In this document: positions 46,062 to 55,347 of the stretch, piece after piece
Numbering within the stretch: position 1 is the first letter of the stretch
How the letters are laid out: every line of letters begins with the position of its first letter
Assembly: GCF_001975665.1 (NCBI RefSeq)
Contig: NZ_CP019419.1
Span: 3,021,501 to 3,085,500 of the forward strand
Length of the DNA: 64,000 bases
Direction: 5' to 3'
DNA from: Polaribacter reichenbachii
Lineage (GTDB): Bacteria; Bacteroidota; Bacteroidia; Flavobacteriales; Flavobacteriaceae
Notes under the pieces: model-generated
Seen by the model: only the letters and a program-made list of their open reading frames with translations
What the model was told of the DNA's origin: nothing
Databases searched by the model: none
Program-made: the position numbers and the translations under genes

Positions 46062-46303
46062 GTGTGTTAAATTATTTGAATTAACTATAAATTTATTGAT
46101 AAGCATTTTGTAAAATGTTAAAGGATACTATTTTTAACAAATTTTTAAGAAAAGGTTAAGACGTCAAGAAGTGTATGTTTTTTTAATTCAGCTTTTTAGC
46201 AAAGAAATTGTTATTGAGGAGAACTGATTTTTTGATAATTAATATCCATATTAAAAGGATTAAATACAATTAAAATTTTAATTATTTTTATCAAAAAATA
46301 CAA

Positions 46304-47380
46304 CTATACTTTATTAGAGTCTTCAAAATAAGAGATTAATAAATCTACCACATAATTATAAGAAGCTACACCTTTGGCTTGTTTATTTGCTTTTAAATAA
46401 GCATTATAACCTTTTTTAACAAGTGGCTCAAAAGGATTTTTATAGGCTTGCCAAAACAAATAACTATAGTTAAAATCTTTGGCAATACCTTTATGTACAG
46501 TTTGCCAAAGTTCTTTGGATAAATCAGGATTTCGTTTTCTAATTTCTGAAATACAGTATCCAAAAGCCATTCTATAACTAGCATATTTAAAGTAAATATC
46601 GTCATTATAATTAGCGGCTAAAAAACCAACAAAATTAGCTTCATTTTCTGCAGCAAAACCAATTTGATGCGCCATTTCATGACAAGTTGTGGTTGGGTAA
46701 CTCGATTTCGGAATTTTATCATTTAATTGAGCTTCTCCAGTTAACGGATTTAGATAACCAGAAGTACCATTATAAGTTTGCAGTAAACTCATAGATGAAC
46801 TTTTTACTGATGAAAATTGATATTTTAACTGCGGAAAATCTTTTGCTAAATTATCATATCCAGAAACTGCCATTTTATATATTTCTTGTGGTTGATAAGG
46901 ATTATTAACTTTTAAAGTATCGTTTTTTGTAATTTTAAATTGATAATAATTAAGTTTCTCAATAATATGTTTGGTAACTTTTGTAAGTTGATCTGTAGTA
47001 TATTTTTGCTGCTGATAATTTAAGTTTTTTGCCAAAGGTTCTCTGTAATAATTTAATCCCCAGAAAAGATAAAAACAAAAATAAATTACGGATAAAACTG
47101 CAATAAAATGAACTATTTTAGGAACAAAATTTTTAAACTTTGTTTTGATCAATAAAAATAAAAAGCGTAGTAAAATAAAGAGTGCAAATGCAATTAGTAA
47201 ATCACCAACAGAAAAAGGAATCCAACCCAAAAGTATTCTAAAAAATGATGAAATGTATGGGTAAAATCCGTTTGAATAATAACTTTCTATAAAAGCAGGA
47301 TTTTTGCCTGCAATTTGCATCAAAAGCATTTGTATAGGTAGTAATATCGCTAAAAAAATGTGTTTCCTATTCCATTTCAT
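46304..47380 (-). CDS. DUF3810 membrane protein with HExxH motif
   Basis: 358 residues: two or three N-terminal transmembrane helices, then a large extracytoplasmic domain with the zincin motif TTCHEMAHQIGFAAENEANF, containing HEMAH plus a downstream Glu that could be the third zinc ligand. This matches DUF3810, a Bacteroidota family with no established function. A membrane-bound metallopeptidase is plausible but inferred. Followed by a 242-bp spacer, with no other feature seen there. Divergent from dnaB. Confidence 0.8.
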   Translation of the reverse strand: MKWNRKHIFLAILLPIQMLLMQIAGKNPAFIESYYSNGFYPYISSFFRILLGWIPFSVGDLLIAFALFILLRFLFLLIKTKFKNFVPKIVHFIAVLSVIYFCFYLFWGLNYYREPLAKNLNYQQQKYTTDQLTKVTKHIIEKLNYYQFKITKNDTLKVNNPYQPQEIYKMAVSGYDNLAKDFPQLKYQFSSVKSSSMSLLQTYNGTSGYLNPLTGEAQLNDKIPKSSYPTTTCHEMAHQIGFAAENEANFVGFLAANYNDDIYFKYASYRMAFGYCISEIRKRNPDLSKELWQTVHKGIAKDFNYSYLFWQAYKNPFEPLVKKGYNAYLKANKQAKGVASYNYVVDLLISYFEDSNKV

Positions 47381-47505
47381 TAGCGTAAAAATAGGAAATC
47401 AAAATAGAAGTTGACTGGTTATTAACAAGATAATAACAATTTTGTTTACAATAATTGTCAACAAATTAAAGTTTAATATTTATGGTTAACATCAACCTAA
47501 AAAAG

Positions 47506-47513
47506 TACATTTG
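47506..47513 (+). promoter_or_regulatory. -7 box abutting the dnaB start
   Basis: TACATTTG fits TAnnTTTG and ends 5 bp before the ATG at 47519, so the transcript would start at or beside the initiation codon. No TTG was seen at -33. Confidence 0.4.
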
Positions 47514-47518
47514 TGATA

Positions 47519-49036
47519 ATGGAAAAAACGAACACGATAGCAGGAAAAAAGATTGATAAATCCAAAATCATTAGCCTTGAAAAAGGTAAAATTCCACCAC
47601 AGGCAGTAGAATTAGAAGAAGCTGTTTTGGGTGCAATGATGATTGATAAAAAAGGGATTGATGATGTAATTGATGTGTTAAGTGCAGAAGCTTTTTATGA
47701 AACTAAACATCAAGAAATATATGCAGCAATTTATGAATTGTTTCAAAATTCTGAACCAATTGATATCTTAACAGTATCTAATTTATTAAAGAAAAATGGA
47801 AAATTAGAATTTGTTGGTGGCGATTTTTATCTAATTAAACTTACTCAAAAAGTAGCTTCTTCTGCGCATATTGAATTCCATGCTAGAATTATTTTACAAA
47901 AATTTATACAACGAAGATTAATTTCTATTTCAAGTGAAATTATTGAAAATGCATATGATGAAGGTTCAGATGTTTTTGATTTATTAGATGATGCTGAGGC
48001 CAAACTTTTTGAAGTTACTCAAGGTAACTTAAAGAAAAGTTCAGAAGATGCAGGTTCACTTGTAAAACAAGCTTTACAGAAAATTCAAGAAATTGGTAAC
48101 CAAGAAGGTATGTCTGGTTTAGCTACTGGTTTTACAAAATTAGATGCCTTAACTTCTGGTTGGCAACCTTCAGATTTAGTAATTATTGCAGCAAGACCAG
48201 GTATGGGGAAAACTGCATTTGTAATTTCTATGGCAAAAAATATGGCTATAGACTTTAATCATGGAGTTGCTGTTTTTTCTTTGGAAATGTCTTCCGTTCA
48301 GTTAATAACACGTATGATTTCTTCTGAAACAGGTTTAACATCAGAAAAATTAAGGAAAGGTAATTTAGAACCTCATGAATGGGAACAATTAAATGTTAAA
48401 GTAAAACGTTTATCTGATGCGCCAATTTTTATAGATGATACTCCATCTCTTTCTGTATTCGATTTACGTGCAAAAGCAAGACGTTTGGTATCGCAACACA
48501 ATGTTAGAATTTTAGTAATTGATTATTTACAATTAATGACTGCTGGAGGAAAAGCAGGAGGAAATCGTGAACAAGAAATCTCGATGATTTCTAGAAACTT
48601 AAAAGCCTTAGCAAAAGAATTGTCTGTGCCAGTAATTGCATTATCTCAGTTATCTAGGGCAGTAGAAACACGTGGAGGATCTAAAAGACCACTTTTATCA
48701 GATTTACGTGAATCTGGAGCCATTGAGCAAGATGCAGATATTGTAAGTTTCATTTTTAGACCAGAATATTATGGAATGACAGAATGGGATGATGATGAAC
48801 ACACACCTTGTGAAGGACAAGGAGAATTTATTGTGGCAAAGCACAGAAATGGTGGTTTAGATAATATTCGTTTAAAATTTACTGGGCATTTAGCAAAATT
48901 CTCAGATTTAGAAGAAGGTTTTAGTTCAGAATTCCAATCTTCTATGAACAATCCTTTCGATGATGATACTACTATAAATCAAAGAATAGAGCCAAAAGAT
49001 GCTTTTGGTGATGATGGAGATGATGTGCCATTTTAA
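47519..49036 (+). CDS. dnaB: Replicative DNA helicase DnaB
   Basis: 505 residues from ATG 47519 (MEKTNTIAGKK). N-terminal domain (PPQAVELEEAVLGAMMIDKKG) and RecA-like helicase domain with Walker A ARPGMGKTAF, Walker B VRILVIDYLQLMTAGG and the arginine-finger region SQLSRAVETRGGSKRPLLSDLRESGAIEQDAD. It unwinds DNA at the fork, loaded by DnaC/DnaI-like proteins not seen here. The acidic C-terminus (DDDTTINQRIEPKDAFGDDGDD) is typical of Flavobacteria. No intein. Confidence 0.95.
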   Translation: MEKTNTIAGKKIDKSKIISLEKGKIPPQAVELEEAVLGAMMIDKKGIDDVIDVLSAEAFYETKHQEIYAAIYELFQNSEPIDILTVSNLLKKNGKLEFVGGDFYLIKLTQKVASSAHIEFHARIILQKFIQRRLISISSEIIENAYDEGSDVFDLLDDAEAKLFEVTQGNLKKSSEDAGSLVKQALQKIQEIGNQEGMSGLATGFTKLDALTSGWQPSDLVIIAARPGMGKTAFVISMAKNMAIDFNHGVAVFSLEMSSVQLITRMISSETGLTSEKLRKGNLEPHEWEQLNVKVKRLSDAPIFIDDTPSLSVFDLRAKARRLVSQHNVRILVIDYLQLMTAGGKAGGNREQEISMISRNLKALAKELSVPVIALSQLSRAVETRGGSKRPLLSDLRESGAIEQDADIVSFIFRPEYYGMTEWDDDEHTPCEGQGEFIVAKHRNGGLDNIRLKFTGHLAKFSDLEEGFSSEFQSSMNNPFDDDTTINQRIEPKDAFGDDGDDVPF

Positions 49037-49107
49037 CTATTAAAGATTTTATAAAATTATAGAAATACACAATTGCATAAAAGTAATTGTGTATTTTAGT
49101 TTTTAAT

Positions 49108-50367
49108 ATGAGAAAAAACTATTTTTTATTTTTTGTTTTATTAATTTCAACTTCAACTTGGGCATCTTTTATTTATGTGCCTATGGATCACGATAATCAG
49201 AAAAATCATTTAAAAGCTTATGGAATTGTATATTTTGGTTTAGAGGCAGGTTTAAAATCGAAATGGTTATTGAATTACGACGGAGGCGCATTTTTAATCG
49301 AAAATAACAAAGCCATAGAAAATGAGTGTAAAATTAGAGGAGTTTCTTATCAAATTGTTTCTGATGCAAAAGCGCAATTAATTTTACAAGAAATTTCTTC
49401 ACCTTCATCAAATCAAGAAGCAGTAACTTTAGAGAAAGCACCTAAAATTGCAGTTTATTCACCTTTGGATAAAATGCCTTGGGATGATGCTGTTACAATG
49501 GTGTTAACTTATGCAGAAATTCCTTTTGATGTTATTTATGATAAAGATGTTTTAGCTGATAAGTTATTAATTTATGAATGGCTGCATTTACATCATGAAG
49601 ATTTTACAGGTCAATATGGTAAATTTTATGGTTCTTTTAGAGCTGCACCATGGTATGTAAAAGGAAAACAAAATGCAGAAAAATTGGCTAAAGAATTAGG
49701 TTACAACAAAGTATCCGAAGAAAAATTAGCTGTTGCAAAAAAAATACGAGATTATGTTGTTGGTGGTGGTTTTATGTTTGCAATGTGTTCTGCAACAGAT
49801 AGTTTTGATATTGCTTTGTCTGCAGAAGGTGTAGATATTGCAGAAGCTATGTTTGATGGTGATGCTACAACACCAAATTATCAATCTAAAATAAATTTCA
49901 ATAAAACTTTTGCTTTTACTAATTTCGAATTAGAAAGAAGTCCGACAAAATATGAGTTTTCTTCAATAGATATGACTCGTAAACGAAGAATACCAAAAAC
50001 TTCAGACTATTTTTCTTTGATAGAATTTTCTGCAAAATGGGATCCTGTACCAACAATGTTAACGCAAAATCATACCATTTTAGTAAAAGGTTTTATGGGG
50101 CAAACAACTTCTTTTGATAGAAATACAGTAAAATCTAATGTGTTGGTTTTAGGTGAAAATAAAACGAACAGAGAAGCAAGATACATTCACGGCACAAAAG
50201 GAAAAGGAATGTTTACGTTTTACGGAGGCCATGACCCAGAAGATTATACACATAGAGTAGGAGATCCAAAAACGGAATTAGATTTGCATCCAACTTCGCC
50301 TGGTTATCGTTTAATTTTGAATAATGTGTTATTTCCAGCAGCAAAAAAGAAGAAACAAAAAACTTAG
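49108..50367 (+). CDS. Secreted amidotransferase-fold protein often labelled asparagine synthetase B
   Basis: 419 residues from the signal peptide start MRKNYFLFFVLLISTSTWAS at 49108, preferred over the start seven codons upstream. Despite the label it often gets, it has neither the N-terminal Cys of a class II glutaminase nor an ATP pyrophosphatase loop. It has a class I glutamine-amidotransferase-like core (KIAVYSPLDKMPWDDAVTMVLTYAEIPFDVIYD; elbow GGGFMFAMCSATDSFD with a Cys) and a C-terminal HxxxDP (GGHDPEDY) that may supply the His. Periplasmic or exported. Function unknown. Confidence 0.8.
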   Translation: MRKNYFLFFVLLISTSTWASFIYVPMDHDNQKNHLKAYGIVYFGLEAGLKSKWLLNYDGGAFLIENNKAIENECKIRGVSYQIVSDAKAQLILQEISSPSSNQEAVTLEKAPKIAVYSPLDKMPWDDAVTMVLTYAEIPFDVIYDKDVLADKLLIYEWLHLHHEDFTGQYGKFYGSFRAAPWYVKGKQNAEKLAKELGYNKVSEEKLAVAKKIRDYVVGGGFMFAMCSATDSFDIALSAEGVDIAEAMFDGDATTPNYQSKINFNKTFAFTNFELERSPTKYEFSSIDMTRKRRIPKTSDYFSLIEFSAKWDPVPTMLTQNHTILVKGFMGQTTSFDRNTVKSNVLVLGENKTNREARYIHGTKGKGMFTFYGGHDPEDYTHRVGDPKTELDLHPTSPGYRLILNNVLFPAAKKKKQKT

Positions 50368-52046
50368 GCTGTTTTTCTTTTATTCAGTTCTTTAATGTAA
50401 TATGATGGTTTAAAACCTGTTTTTTTATAGAAAGCATTAGCAAATGATTCAGCTGTATTAAAACCTACTTCGTTTGCTATGGCTTTAATGGTATATTTTC
50501 TTATGAGTTCATTTTTATCTAAAATTTCTATGGCATAAGCTATCCTTAAATCCTTTAGGTAATTAGAGAAATTTTTATTTTTATAATGATTTATTATTTT
50601 AGATAAGTAATTTGTATTTGTCTTTAATTTGATAGCAAAATCATTTAAAGTTAGACTTGTATTGGTGAATCCTTTCTTTTTTTCAAACTTTTCTAAACCA
50701 TTTAAAATATTTTCTATAATTTCTTTAGGTATTAATAATTCTTGTTTTTCTATAATATTTATTTTTTTTAAGCTAGCCTTTTTAGAATTTAAGATTTTTT
50801 CAAAACGTTTTTTTAATATTATACGCTTTCTAATTTGATAAGCCAATATCAAAATAATAATAAAAGTAAAAGCTATTGAAAAATATATTATTTTTTGTGA
50901 TCTGTCTTTTAATTGACCAATTACAGCTTCTTTTTCCGCTTTTAATTTAGGTATATCATACTCTTCTGTAAAGGTTTTAGAAAGTTTTTTACTTCTCGTA
51001 TTTAGTATACTATCAACTTTTAGTAGTTTTTCTATATATAATAATTGATTTGATAATTCATTTTTATTCTTGTAATAATTAATTAAAAAAGCATAACTAC
51101 TTTTTTGAGACTTATATGTAACATTTGTCTTTTGATATAAAGAATCTATTTTTAAATTATACAGAACTGCTTTATCTTGATTCCCTAATTTCGCATATGA
51201 TTTGGCTATTTTTGAGTAGGCATTTGATAAACTTCTATGGTTGCTATCACTATTAATCCACTTTAGTGATTTCAAAATGCTATTAATTGCACTTTTGTAC
51301 TTTTTCTCTGCATAAAAGATATGTCCCTTTCCATGAAGAGAATATCCAATCATAATACTATCTCTTATAATATTGGCATATTTATTTGCTTTAGTATTAA
51401 AAATTCTAGCAGAGTCATATTTTTTTTCAGATATATATGAGTTGGTAAGATTAATTAATAATGCACAATACTCTGTTGTTTCTCTATATTTAGATTGATT
51501 ATTATAAAAATTATATACTTCTAATCTTATTTTTTTAGCTTTAACAAATTGCTTGTTTTCAAATTTTAAACTGGCTATTCTATCTTTAATCCTATATTTT
51601 AAACTATCATTTCTGTATAAATTACTGTATTTTAAGGCTAAAATATAATTCTTTAAAGATTCATTATTTTTCCCATTAATTATATAATGTCTCCCTTTAT
51701 CTACATATAAAAGAGTAGGAAACATTTTTGTAGGCATTTTACTAGTTTCTATAATTAAATTATCTAAAAATTGTAAGTAGATAGTGTCATCTTTTAGGAT
51801 TTCTCCTAAAAATTCATACCCAATAATCTTATAAATAGTATCATTTTCTAAAGTTGCTTTTTGTAAAAATCTATCTGCGTAATTTTTTGCTTTTATAGTG
51901 TCTGTGAATTTATACTCATAATATTTTTCAGAAAGATATTCGTAAGTCGAATCTAGTTCAGAAAAATTAGAATTTTGTGAATTGAGGGATAAAGAAAAAA
52001 GAATAATAAAGTAAATAATATTCTTAAAAGCTAAACTTTTTTTCAT
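50364..52046 (-). CDS. TPR-sensor AraC-family transcriptional regulator
   Basis: 560 residues: signal peptide, TPR region (about 30-350, repeated AYSKIAKSYAKLGNQDKAV-type helices), one transmembrane helix near 392-410 (IIYFSIAFTFIIILILAY), cytoplasmic linker and an HTH_18 AraC-type DNA-binding domain at about 455-550 (TNYLSKIINHYKNKNFSNYLKDLRIAYAIEIL, KAIANEVGFNTAESFANAFYKKTGFKPSYY). An external signal through TPRs controlling DNA binding is the usual design of this Bacteroidota group. Targets not evident. The C-terminus overlaps by 4 bp the end of the convergent secreted gene. Confidence 0.88.
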   Translation of the reverse strand: MKKSLAFKNIIYFIILFSLSLNSQNSNFSELDSTYEYLSEKYYEYKFTDTIKAKNYADRFLQKATLENDTIYKIIGYEFLGEILKDDTIYLQFLDNLIIETSKMPTKMFPTLLYVDKGRHYIINGKNNESLKNYILALKYSNLYRNDSLKYRIKDRIASLKFENKQFVKAKKIRLEVYNFYNNQSKYRETTEYCALLINLTNSYISEKKYDSARIFNTKANKYANIIRDSIMIGYSLHGKGHIFYAEKKYKSAINSILKSLKWINSDSNHRSLSNAYSKIAKSYAKLGNQDKAVLYNLKIDSLYQKTNVTYKSQKSSYAFLINYYKNKNELSNQLLYIEKLLKVDSILNTRSKKLSKTFTEEYDIPKLKAEKEAVIGQLKDRSQKIIYFSIAFTFIIILILAYQIRKRIILKKRFEKILNSKKASLKKINIIEKQELLIPKEIIENILNGLEKFEKKKGFTNTSLTLNDFAIKLKTNTNYLSKIINHYKNKNFSNYLKDLRIAYAIEILDKNELIRKYTIKAIANEVGFNTAESFANAFYKKTGFKPSYYIKELNKRKTA

Positions 52047-52195
52047 AGCAACAAAAATAATATATTTTTTTTCATTTATGGTCGAAAAGCTAGATATATA
52101 AAAGGCTTTATACTTTTTTTTAAAAGCCGAAATTCATAAATATAGACCATACTATGTTTTTTGTTCTGTCTTAAAATAAGAGATTTGAATACAGA

Positions 52196-52288
52196 AAAAG
52201 AGTTTTGTTCTTAATTAAGAAAAATTAACAATTTTAATTTTTTCTTTTGGGAAAATAACTGTGAAAAAGATATTAACAAAACTCTTTT
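52196..52288. repeat. Long-range inverted repeat upstream of transketolase gene
   Basis: AAAAGAGTTTTGTT (52196-52209) is exactly repeated in inverse as AACAAAACTCTTTT (52275-52288), 65 bp apart. CTTAATTAAG (52210-52219) and an AAAATT/AATTTT pair lie inside. The rest of the spacer 52047-52369 shows nothing else except the promoter at 52315. It might be a terminator, an operator or a chance AT-rich fold. Confidence 0.5.
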
Positions 52289-52314
52289 CTTTTTTTATTA
52301 CTAAATCAAAATTG

Positions 52315-52347
52315 TTTTGTTAATTGAAACTAAAAAAATTACTTTTG
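52315..52347 (+). promoter_or_regulatory. Bacteroidota-type promoter of the transketolase N-half gene
   Basis: TTTTG (52315-52319), a 20-bp spacer, then TACTTTTG (52340-52347): a full match to TTTG-N19/20-TAnnTTTG. Transcription would start near 52353, 17 bp before the ATG. Confidence 0.65.
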
Positions 52348-52369
52348 CCATCAATAAACAATACACAAT

Positions 52370-53215
52370 ATGCCAAATACTCAAGAATTAAAAGATTTTA
52401 CACAACAAGTACGTAGAGATATATTAAGAATGGTTCATAAAGTAAATTCTGGTCATCCAGGAGGTTCTTTAGGCTGTGCTGAGTTTTTTACTTGTTTGTA
52501 TCAAGAAGTAATGGATTATTCTACAGATTTTACAATGGATGGTAAAAACGAAGATTTATTTTTTCTATCTAATGGTCATATTTCTCCTGTTTATTATAGT
52601 GTTTTGGCACATAGTGGCTTTTTTCCTGTAGAAGAACTAAATACTTTTAGATTAATAGACTCTCGTTTACAAGGCCACCCAACTACACACGAAGGTTTAG
52701 AAGGTATTAGAATTGCTTCTGGTTCTTTAGGACAAGGAATGTCTGTAGCTTTAGGTGCTGCAGAAGCAAAAAAGTTAAATGGAGATGATAAATTAATTTA
52801 TTCTTTACATGGTGATGGTGAGTTACAAGAAGGGCAAAACTGGGAAGCAATTATGTATGCATCAGCTAAAAAAGTTGATAATTTAATTGCAACTATCGAT
52901 TTAAACGGAAAACAAATTGACGGTGCTACAGATGATGTTTTACCCATGGGAAGCATTAAAGCAAAATTTGAAGCCTTTGGTTGGGATGTAATAGAAGTTA
53001 AAGAAGGTAATGATATTGATGCTATTTTAGCAGGTTTAGCAGAAGCAAAAGCATTAACAGGTAAAGGAAAACCAGTTTGTATTTTATTAGAAACAATGAT
53101 GGGTAATGGAGTAGACTTTATGATGCATACGCATGCATGGCATGGTAAAGCACCAAGTGATGAGCAGTTAGAGAATGCTTTGGCTCAGAACCCTGCAACT
53201 TTGGGAGATTATTAA
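52370..53215 (+). CDS. Transketolase N-terminal (thiamine-diphosphate) subunit
   Basis: 281 residues, the first third of a conventional transketolase. ThDP-binding motif HGDGELQEGQNWEAIMYASAKK with the metal-binding Asp, early HPGGSLGCAEFFTCLY, and GHPTTHEGLEGIRIASGSLGQGMS are intact. In Bacteroidota this enzyme is often split into an N-half and a C-half encoded by neighbouring genes. The C-terminal half (pyrimidine-binding and C domains) is not next to it here; the following gene is bshA. It needs that half from elsewhere to shuttle C2 units in the pentose phosphate pathway. Confidence 0.9.
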   Translation: MPNTQELKDFTQQVRRDILRMVHKVNSGHPGGSLGCAEFFTCLYQEVMDYSTDFTMDGKNEDLFFLSNGHISPVYYSVLAHSGFFPVEELNTFRLIDSRLQGHPTTHEGLEGIRIASGSLGQGMSVALGAAEAKKLNGDDKLIYSLHGDGELQEGQNWEAIMYASAKKVDNLIATIDLNGKQIDGATDDVLPMGSIKAKFEAFGWDVIEVKEGNDIDAILAGLAEAKALTGKGKPVCILLETMMGNGVDFMMHTHAWHGKAPSDEQLENALAQNPATLGDY

Positions 53216-53239
53216 AAAAAACTAAGTTTTTAAATATTT

Positions 53240-53274
53240 AAAAAGCTTTTCAAATTATTTGAGAAGCTTTTTTT
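53240..53274 (+). terminator. Rho-independent terminator after the transketolase N-half
   Basis: AAAAAGCTTTTCAAAT pairs with ATTTGAGAAGCTTTTTTT across a one-base loop, followed by the T-run. It isolates the gene from bshA. Confidence 0.8.
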
Positions 53275-53343
53275 ATGAAATCATTTAGAAACGAACTGTA
53301 ATATTAGACTTATATTTACGACTTTCTTATCAAAATAAAATAA

Positions 53344-54477
53344 ATGAAAATAGGTATTGTTTGTTATCCAACTTTTGGAGGAAGTGGAGTAGTGGCAACA
53401 GAGTTAGGAATGGCTTTGGCAGATAAAGGTCATGAGGTTCATTTTATAACTTATAATCAACCAGTTCGTTTAGATTATTTATCGCATAAATTACATTTTC
53501 ATAGAGTTTTAGTAGAAGAATATCCTTTATTTCAATATCAACCTTATGAGTTAGCGCTATCAACAAAAATGGTAGAGGTTGTTAAAAAATACGATTTAGA
53601 AGTTTTACACGTACACTATGCAATTCCGCATGCATATGCAGCATATATGGCAAAACAAATGCTAAAAGAAAAAGGAATTTATGTAAAAGTTGTTACCACT
53701 TTGCATGGAACAGATATAACTTTAGTGGGGAGTCATCCTACTTATAAAACGGCAGTTGAGTTTAGCATTAATAATTCTGATGTAGTTACTGCAGTTTCTA
53801 ATAATTTAAAAGAAACGACAAACGAACTTTTTAATATCAATAAAAAAATACAAGTTGTTTATAATTTTATTGATATAGAAAAATATAGCAAAGCAGAAGA
53901 TGATGAATGCCAAAGAGGAGCTTTAGCACAACCCAATGAGAGAATTTTAACTCATATAAGTAATTTTAGACCAGTAAAAAGGGTAGAAGATGTAATTAAG
54001 GTTTTTTATGAGGTACAAAAAGAAATACCTGCTAAATTATTAATGATTGGTGAAGGGCCAGAAAGAAAAAAAGCAGAACTCTTAACTAAAAAACTAGGAA
54101 TAAGAAATAAAGTATTCTTTCTAGGAAATAGTACAGAAATCGATAAAATTTTATGTTATTCAGATGTGTTTTTATTACCATCGGAAACAGAAAGTTTTGG
54201 TTTGGCTGCTTTAGAAGCAATGGCTGCAAAAAATGCAGTTATTTCTACAAATACAGGAGGTTTACCAGAAGTAAATTTACATGGAGAAACAGGTTTTTTA
54301 AGTAATTTAGGTGATGTAGAAGATATGGCTAAAAATGCGATTTCTATTTTAAAAGATGATGATATTTTAGAGTGTTTTAAGTTAAACGCAAGAGAATTTA
54401 CCAAGCGTTTTTCTTTACAAAATATACTACCAGTTTATGAAGATATTTATAAGTCTTGTTATAAAAGCGAGGTTTAA
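53344..54477 (+). CDS. bshA: N-acetyl-alpha-D-glucosaminyl L-malate synthase BshA
   Basis: 377 residues, a GT4 glycosyltransferase. GGSGVVATELGMALADKGHEVHFIT at the start, HGTDITLVG, the glycosyl-acceptor end HVHYAIPHAYAAYMAK, and donor-site motif PSETESFGLAALEAMAAKNAVISTNTGGLPE. These are the BshA features; it makes GlcNAc-malate from UDP-GlcNAc and malate, the first step of bacillithiol synthesis. bshB and bshC are not in this window. Confidence 0.92.
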   Translation: MKIGIVCYPTFGGSGVVATELGMALADKGHEVHFITYNQPVRLDYLSHKLHFHRVLVEEYPLFQYQPYELALSTKMVEVVKKYDLEVLHVHYAIPHAYAAYMAKQMLKEKGIYVKVVTTLHGTDITLVGSHPTYKTAVEFSINNSDVVTAVSNNLKETTNELFNINKKIQVVYNFIDIEKYSKAEDDECQRGALAQPNERILTHISNFRPVKRVEDVIKVFYEVQKEIPAKLLMIGEGPERKKAELLTKKLGIRNKVFFLGNSTEIDKILCYSDVFLLPSETESFGLAALEAMAAKNAVISTNTGGLPEVNLHGETGFLSNLGDVEDMAKNAISILKDDDILECFKLNAREFTKRFSLQNILPVYEDIYKSCYKSEV

Positions 54478-54485
54478 TAAAGCAT

Positions 54486-54519
54486 AAAAAAACTCAAAAT
54501 CAATGATTTTGAGTTTTTT
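54486..54519 (+). terminator. Terminator after bshA
   Basis: AAAACTCAAAATC pairs with GATTTTGAGTTTT with a three-base loop and a T-run. Confidence 0.8.
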
Positions 54520-54581
54520 ACTTCACTTTTCTTTTCACTTCAACATCCCATCTACATTTTTTCTTCTTACAAGCAATTTTC

Positions 54582-55223
54582 TTATTTTCCGAAAAGACCT
54601 CCTAGCATTCCACCAATTCCACCAGATTGTTTGTTACTACCACCTAAAAGCATACCAGCAACGTCATCAACAACACTACCATCACCATCAGCATCTAAAA
54701 CTTTTTCAAGAAAGCTTTGATCATTAGAAGCAGAACTACCACCTAATAAACCTCCTAAAAGGCCTGTTAAATCTCCAGAAGAACTTACATTTTGTTCTTT
54801 CTTTTGTTTACCTAAAACACCCATTAAAATTGGAGCAGCAACTTTTAAAATGTTACCTACAGAACCAGCATCAATACCTGCTTTTTGTCCAATTACTTGC
54901 TCAACACCATTTTGTTTAGCTCCTAAGATATGCCCTAAAATTCCTGCTCCATCTTGTTTAACACTTTCATCTACACCACCACCACCAAATAAACTACCTA
55001 GGTTGTCTAAAATACTTCCATCGTGTTTATTTGCCAAAGCTCCCATTAATCCTTCTGCACCTTCTGGAGTTGCAGCATTTCTTTCCATAGCCTTCATTAA
55101 CACAGGTAATCCCATAGTTAAAACACTACTTGTTTTGTTAGAATCGTTACCTGTAGAGCCTGCTACACCTGATACAATCTGCTTTCCTAAATCACTATTT
55201 AATAAATCTAATATTCCTGCCAT
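54582..55223 (-). CDS. DUF937 (YidB-like) glycine-rich protein
   Basis: 213 residues. N-terminal MAGILDLLNSDLGKQIVSGVAG is the DUF937 signature, followed by helical repeats separated by glycine-rich turns (GSLFGGGGVDES, GDLTGLLGGLLGG, GGIGGMLGGLFGK). No signal peptide. Function of the family is unknown. Convergent with bshA, divergent from the symporter gene. Confidence 0.85.
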   Translation of the reverse strand: MAGILDLLNSDLGKQIVSGVAGSTGNDSNKTSSVLTMGLPVLMKAMERNAATPEGAEGLMGALANKHDGSILDNLGSLFGGGGVDESVKQDGAGILGHILGAKQNGVEQVIGQKAGIDAGSVGNILKVAAPILMGVLGKQKKEQNVSSSGDLTGLLGGLLGGSSASNDQSFLEKVLDADGDGSVVDDVAGMLLGGSNKQSGGIGGMLGGLFGK

Positions 55224-55347
55224 TTTTATGTTTTTAATAATTAATTAATCAGTTCACTAAAAATATGACACAATATAATAATAAAGTCACTTTATTTTTA
55301 AATATTTTTTTATCTTTCAGCTTATTTTTTAATTTTTAAACAACTTA

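Noticed and set aside
54850..55248. Plus-strand ORF opposite the DUF937 gene
   Set aside because: Proline/serine-rich reading typical of an antisense shadow of a glycine-rich gene.
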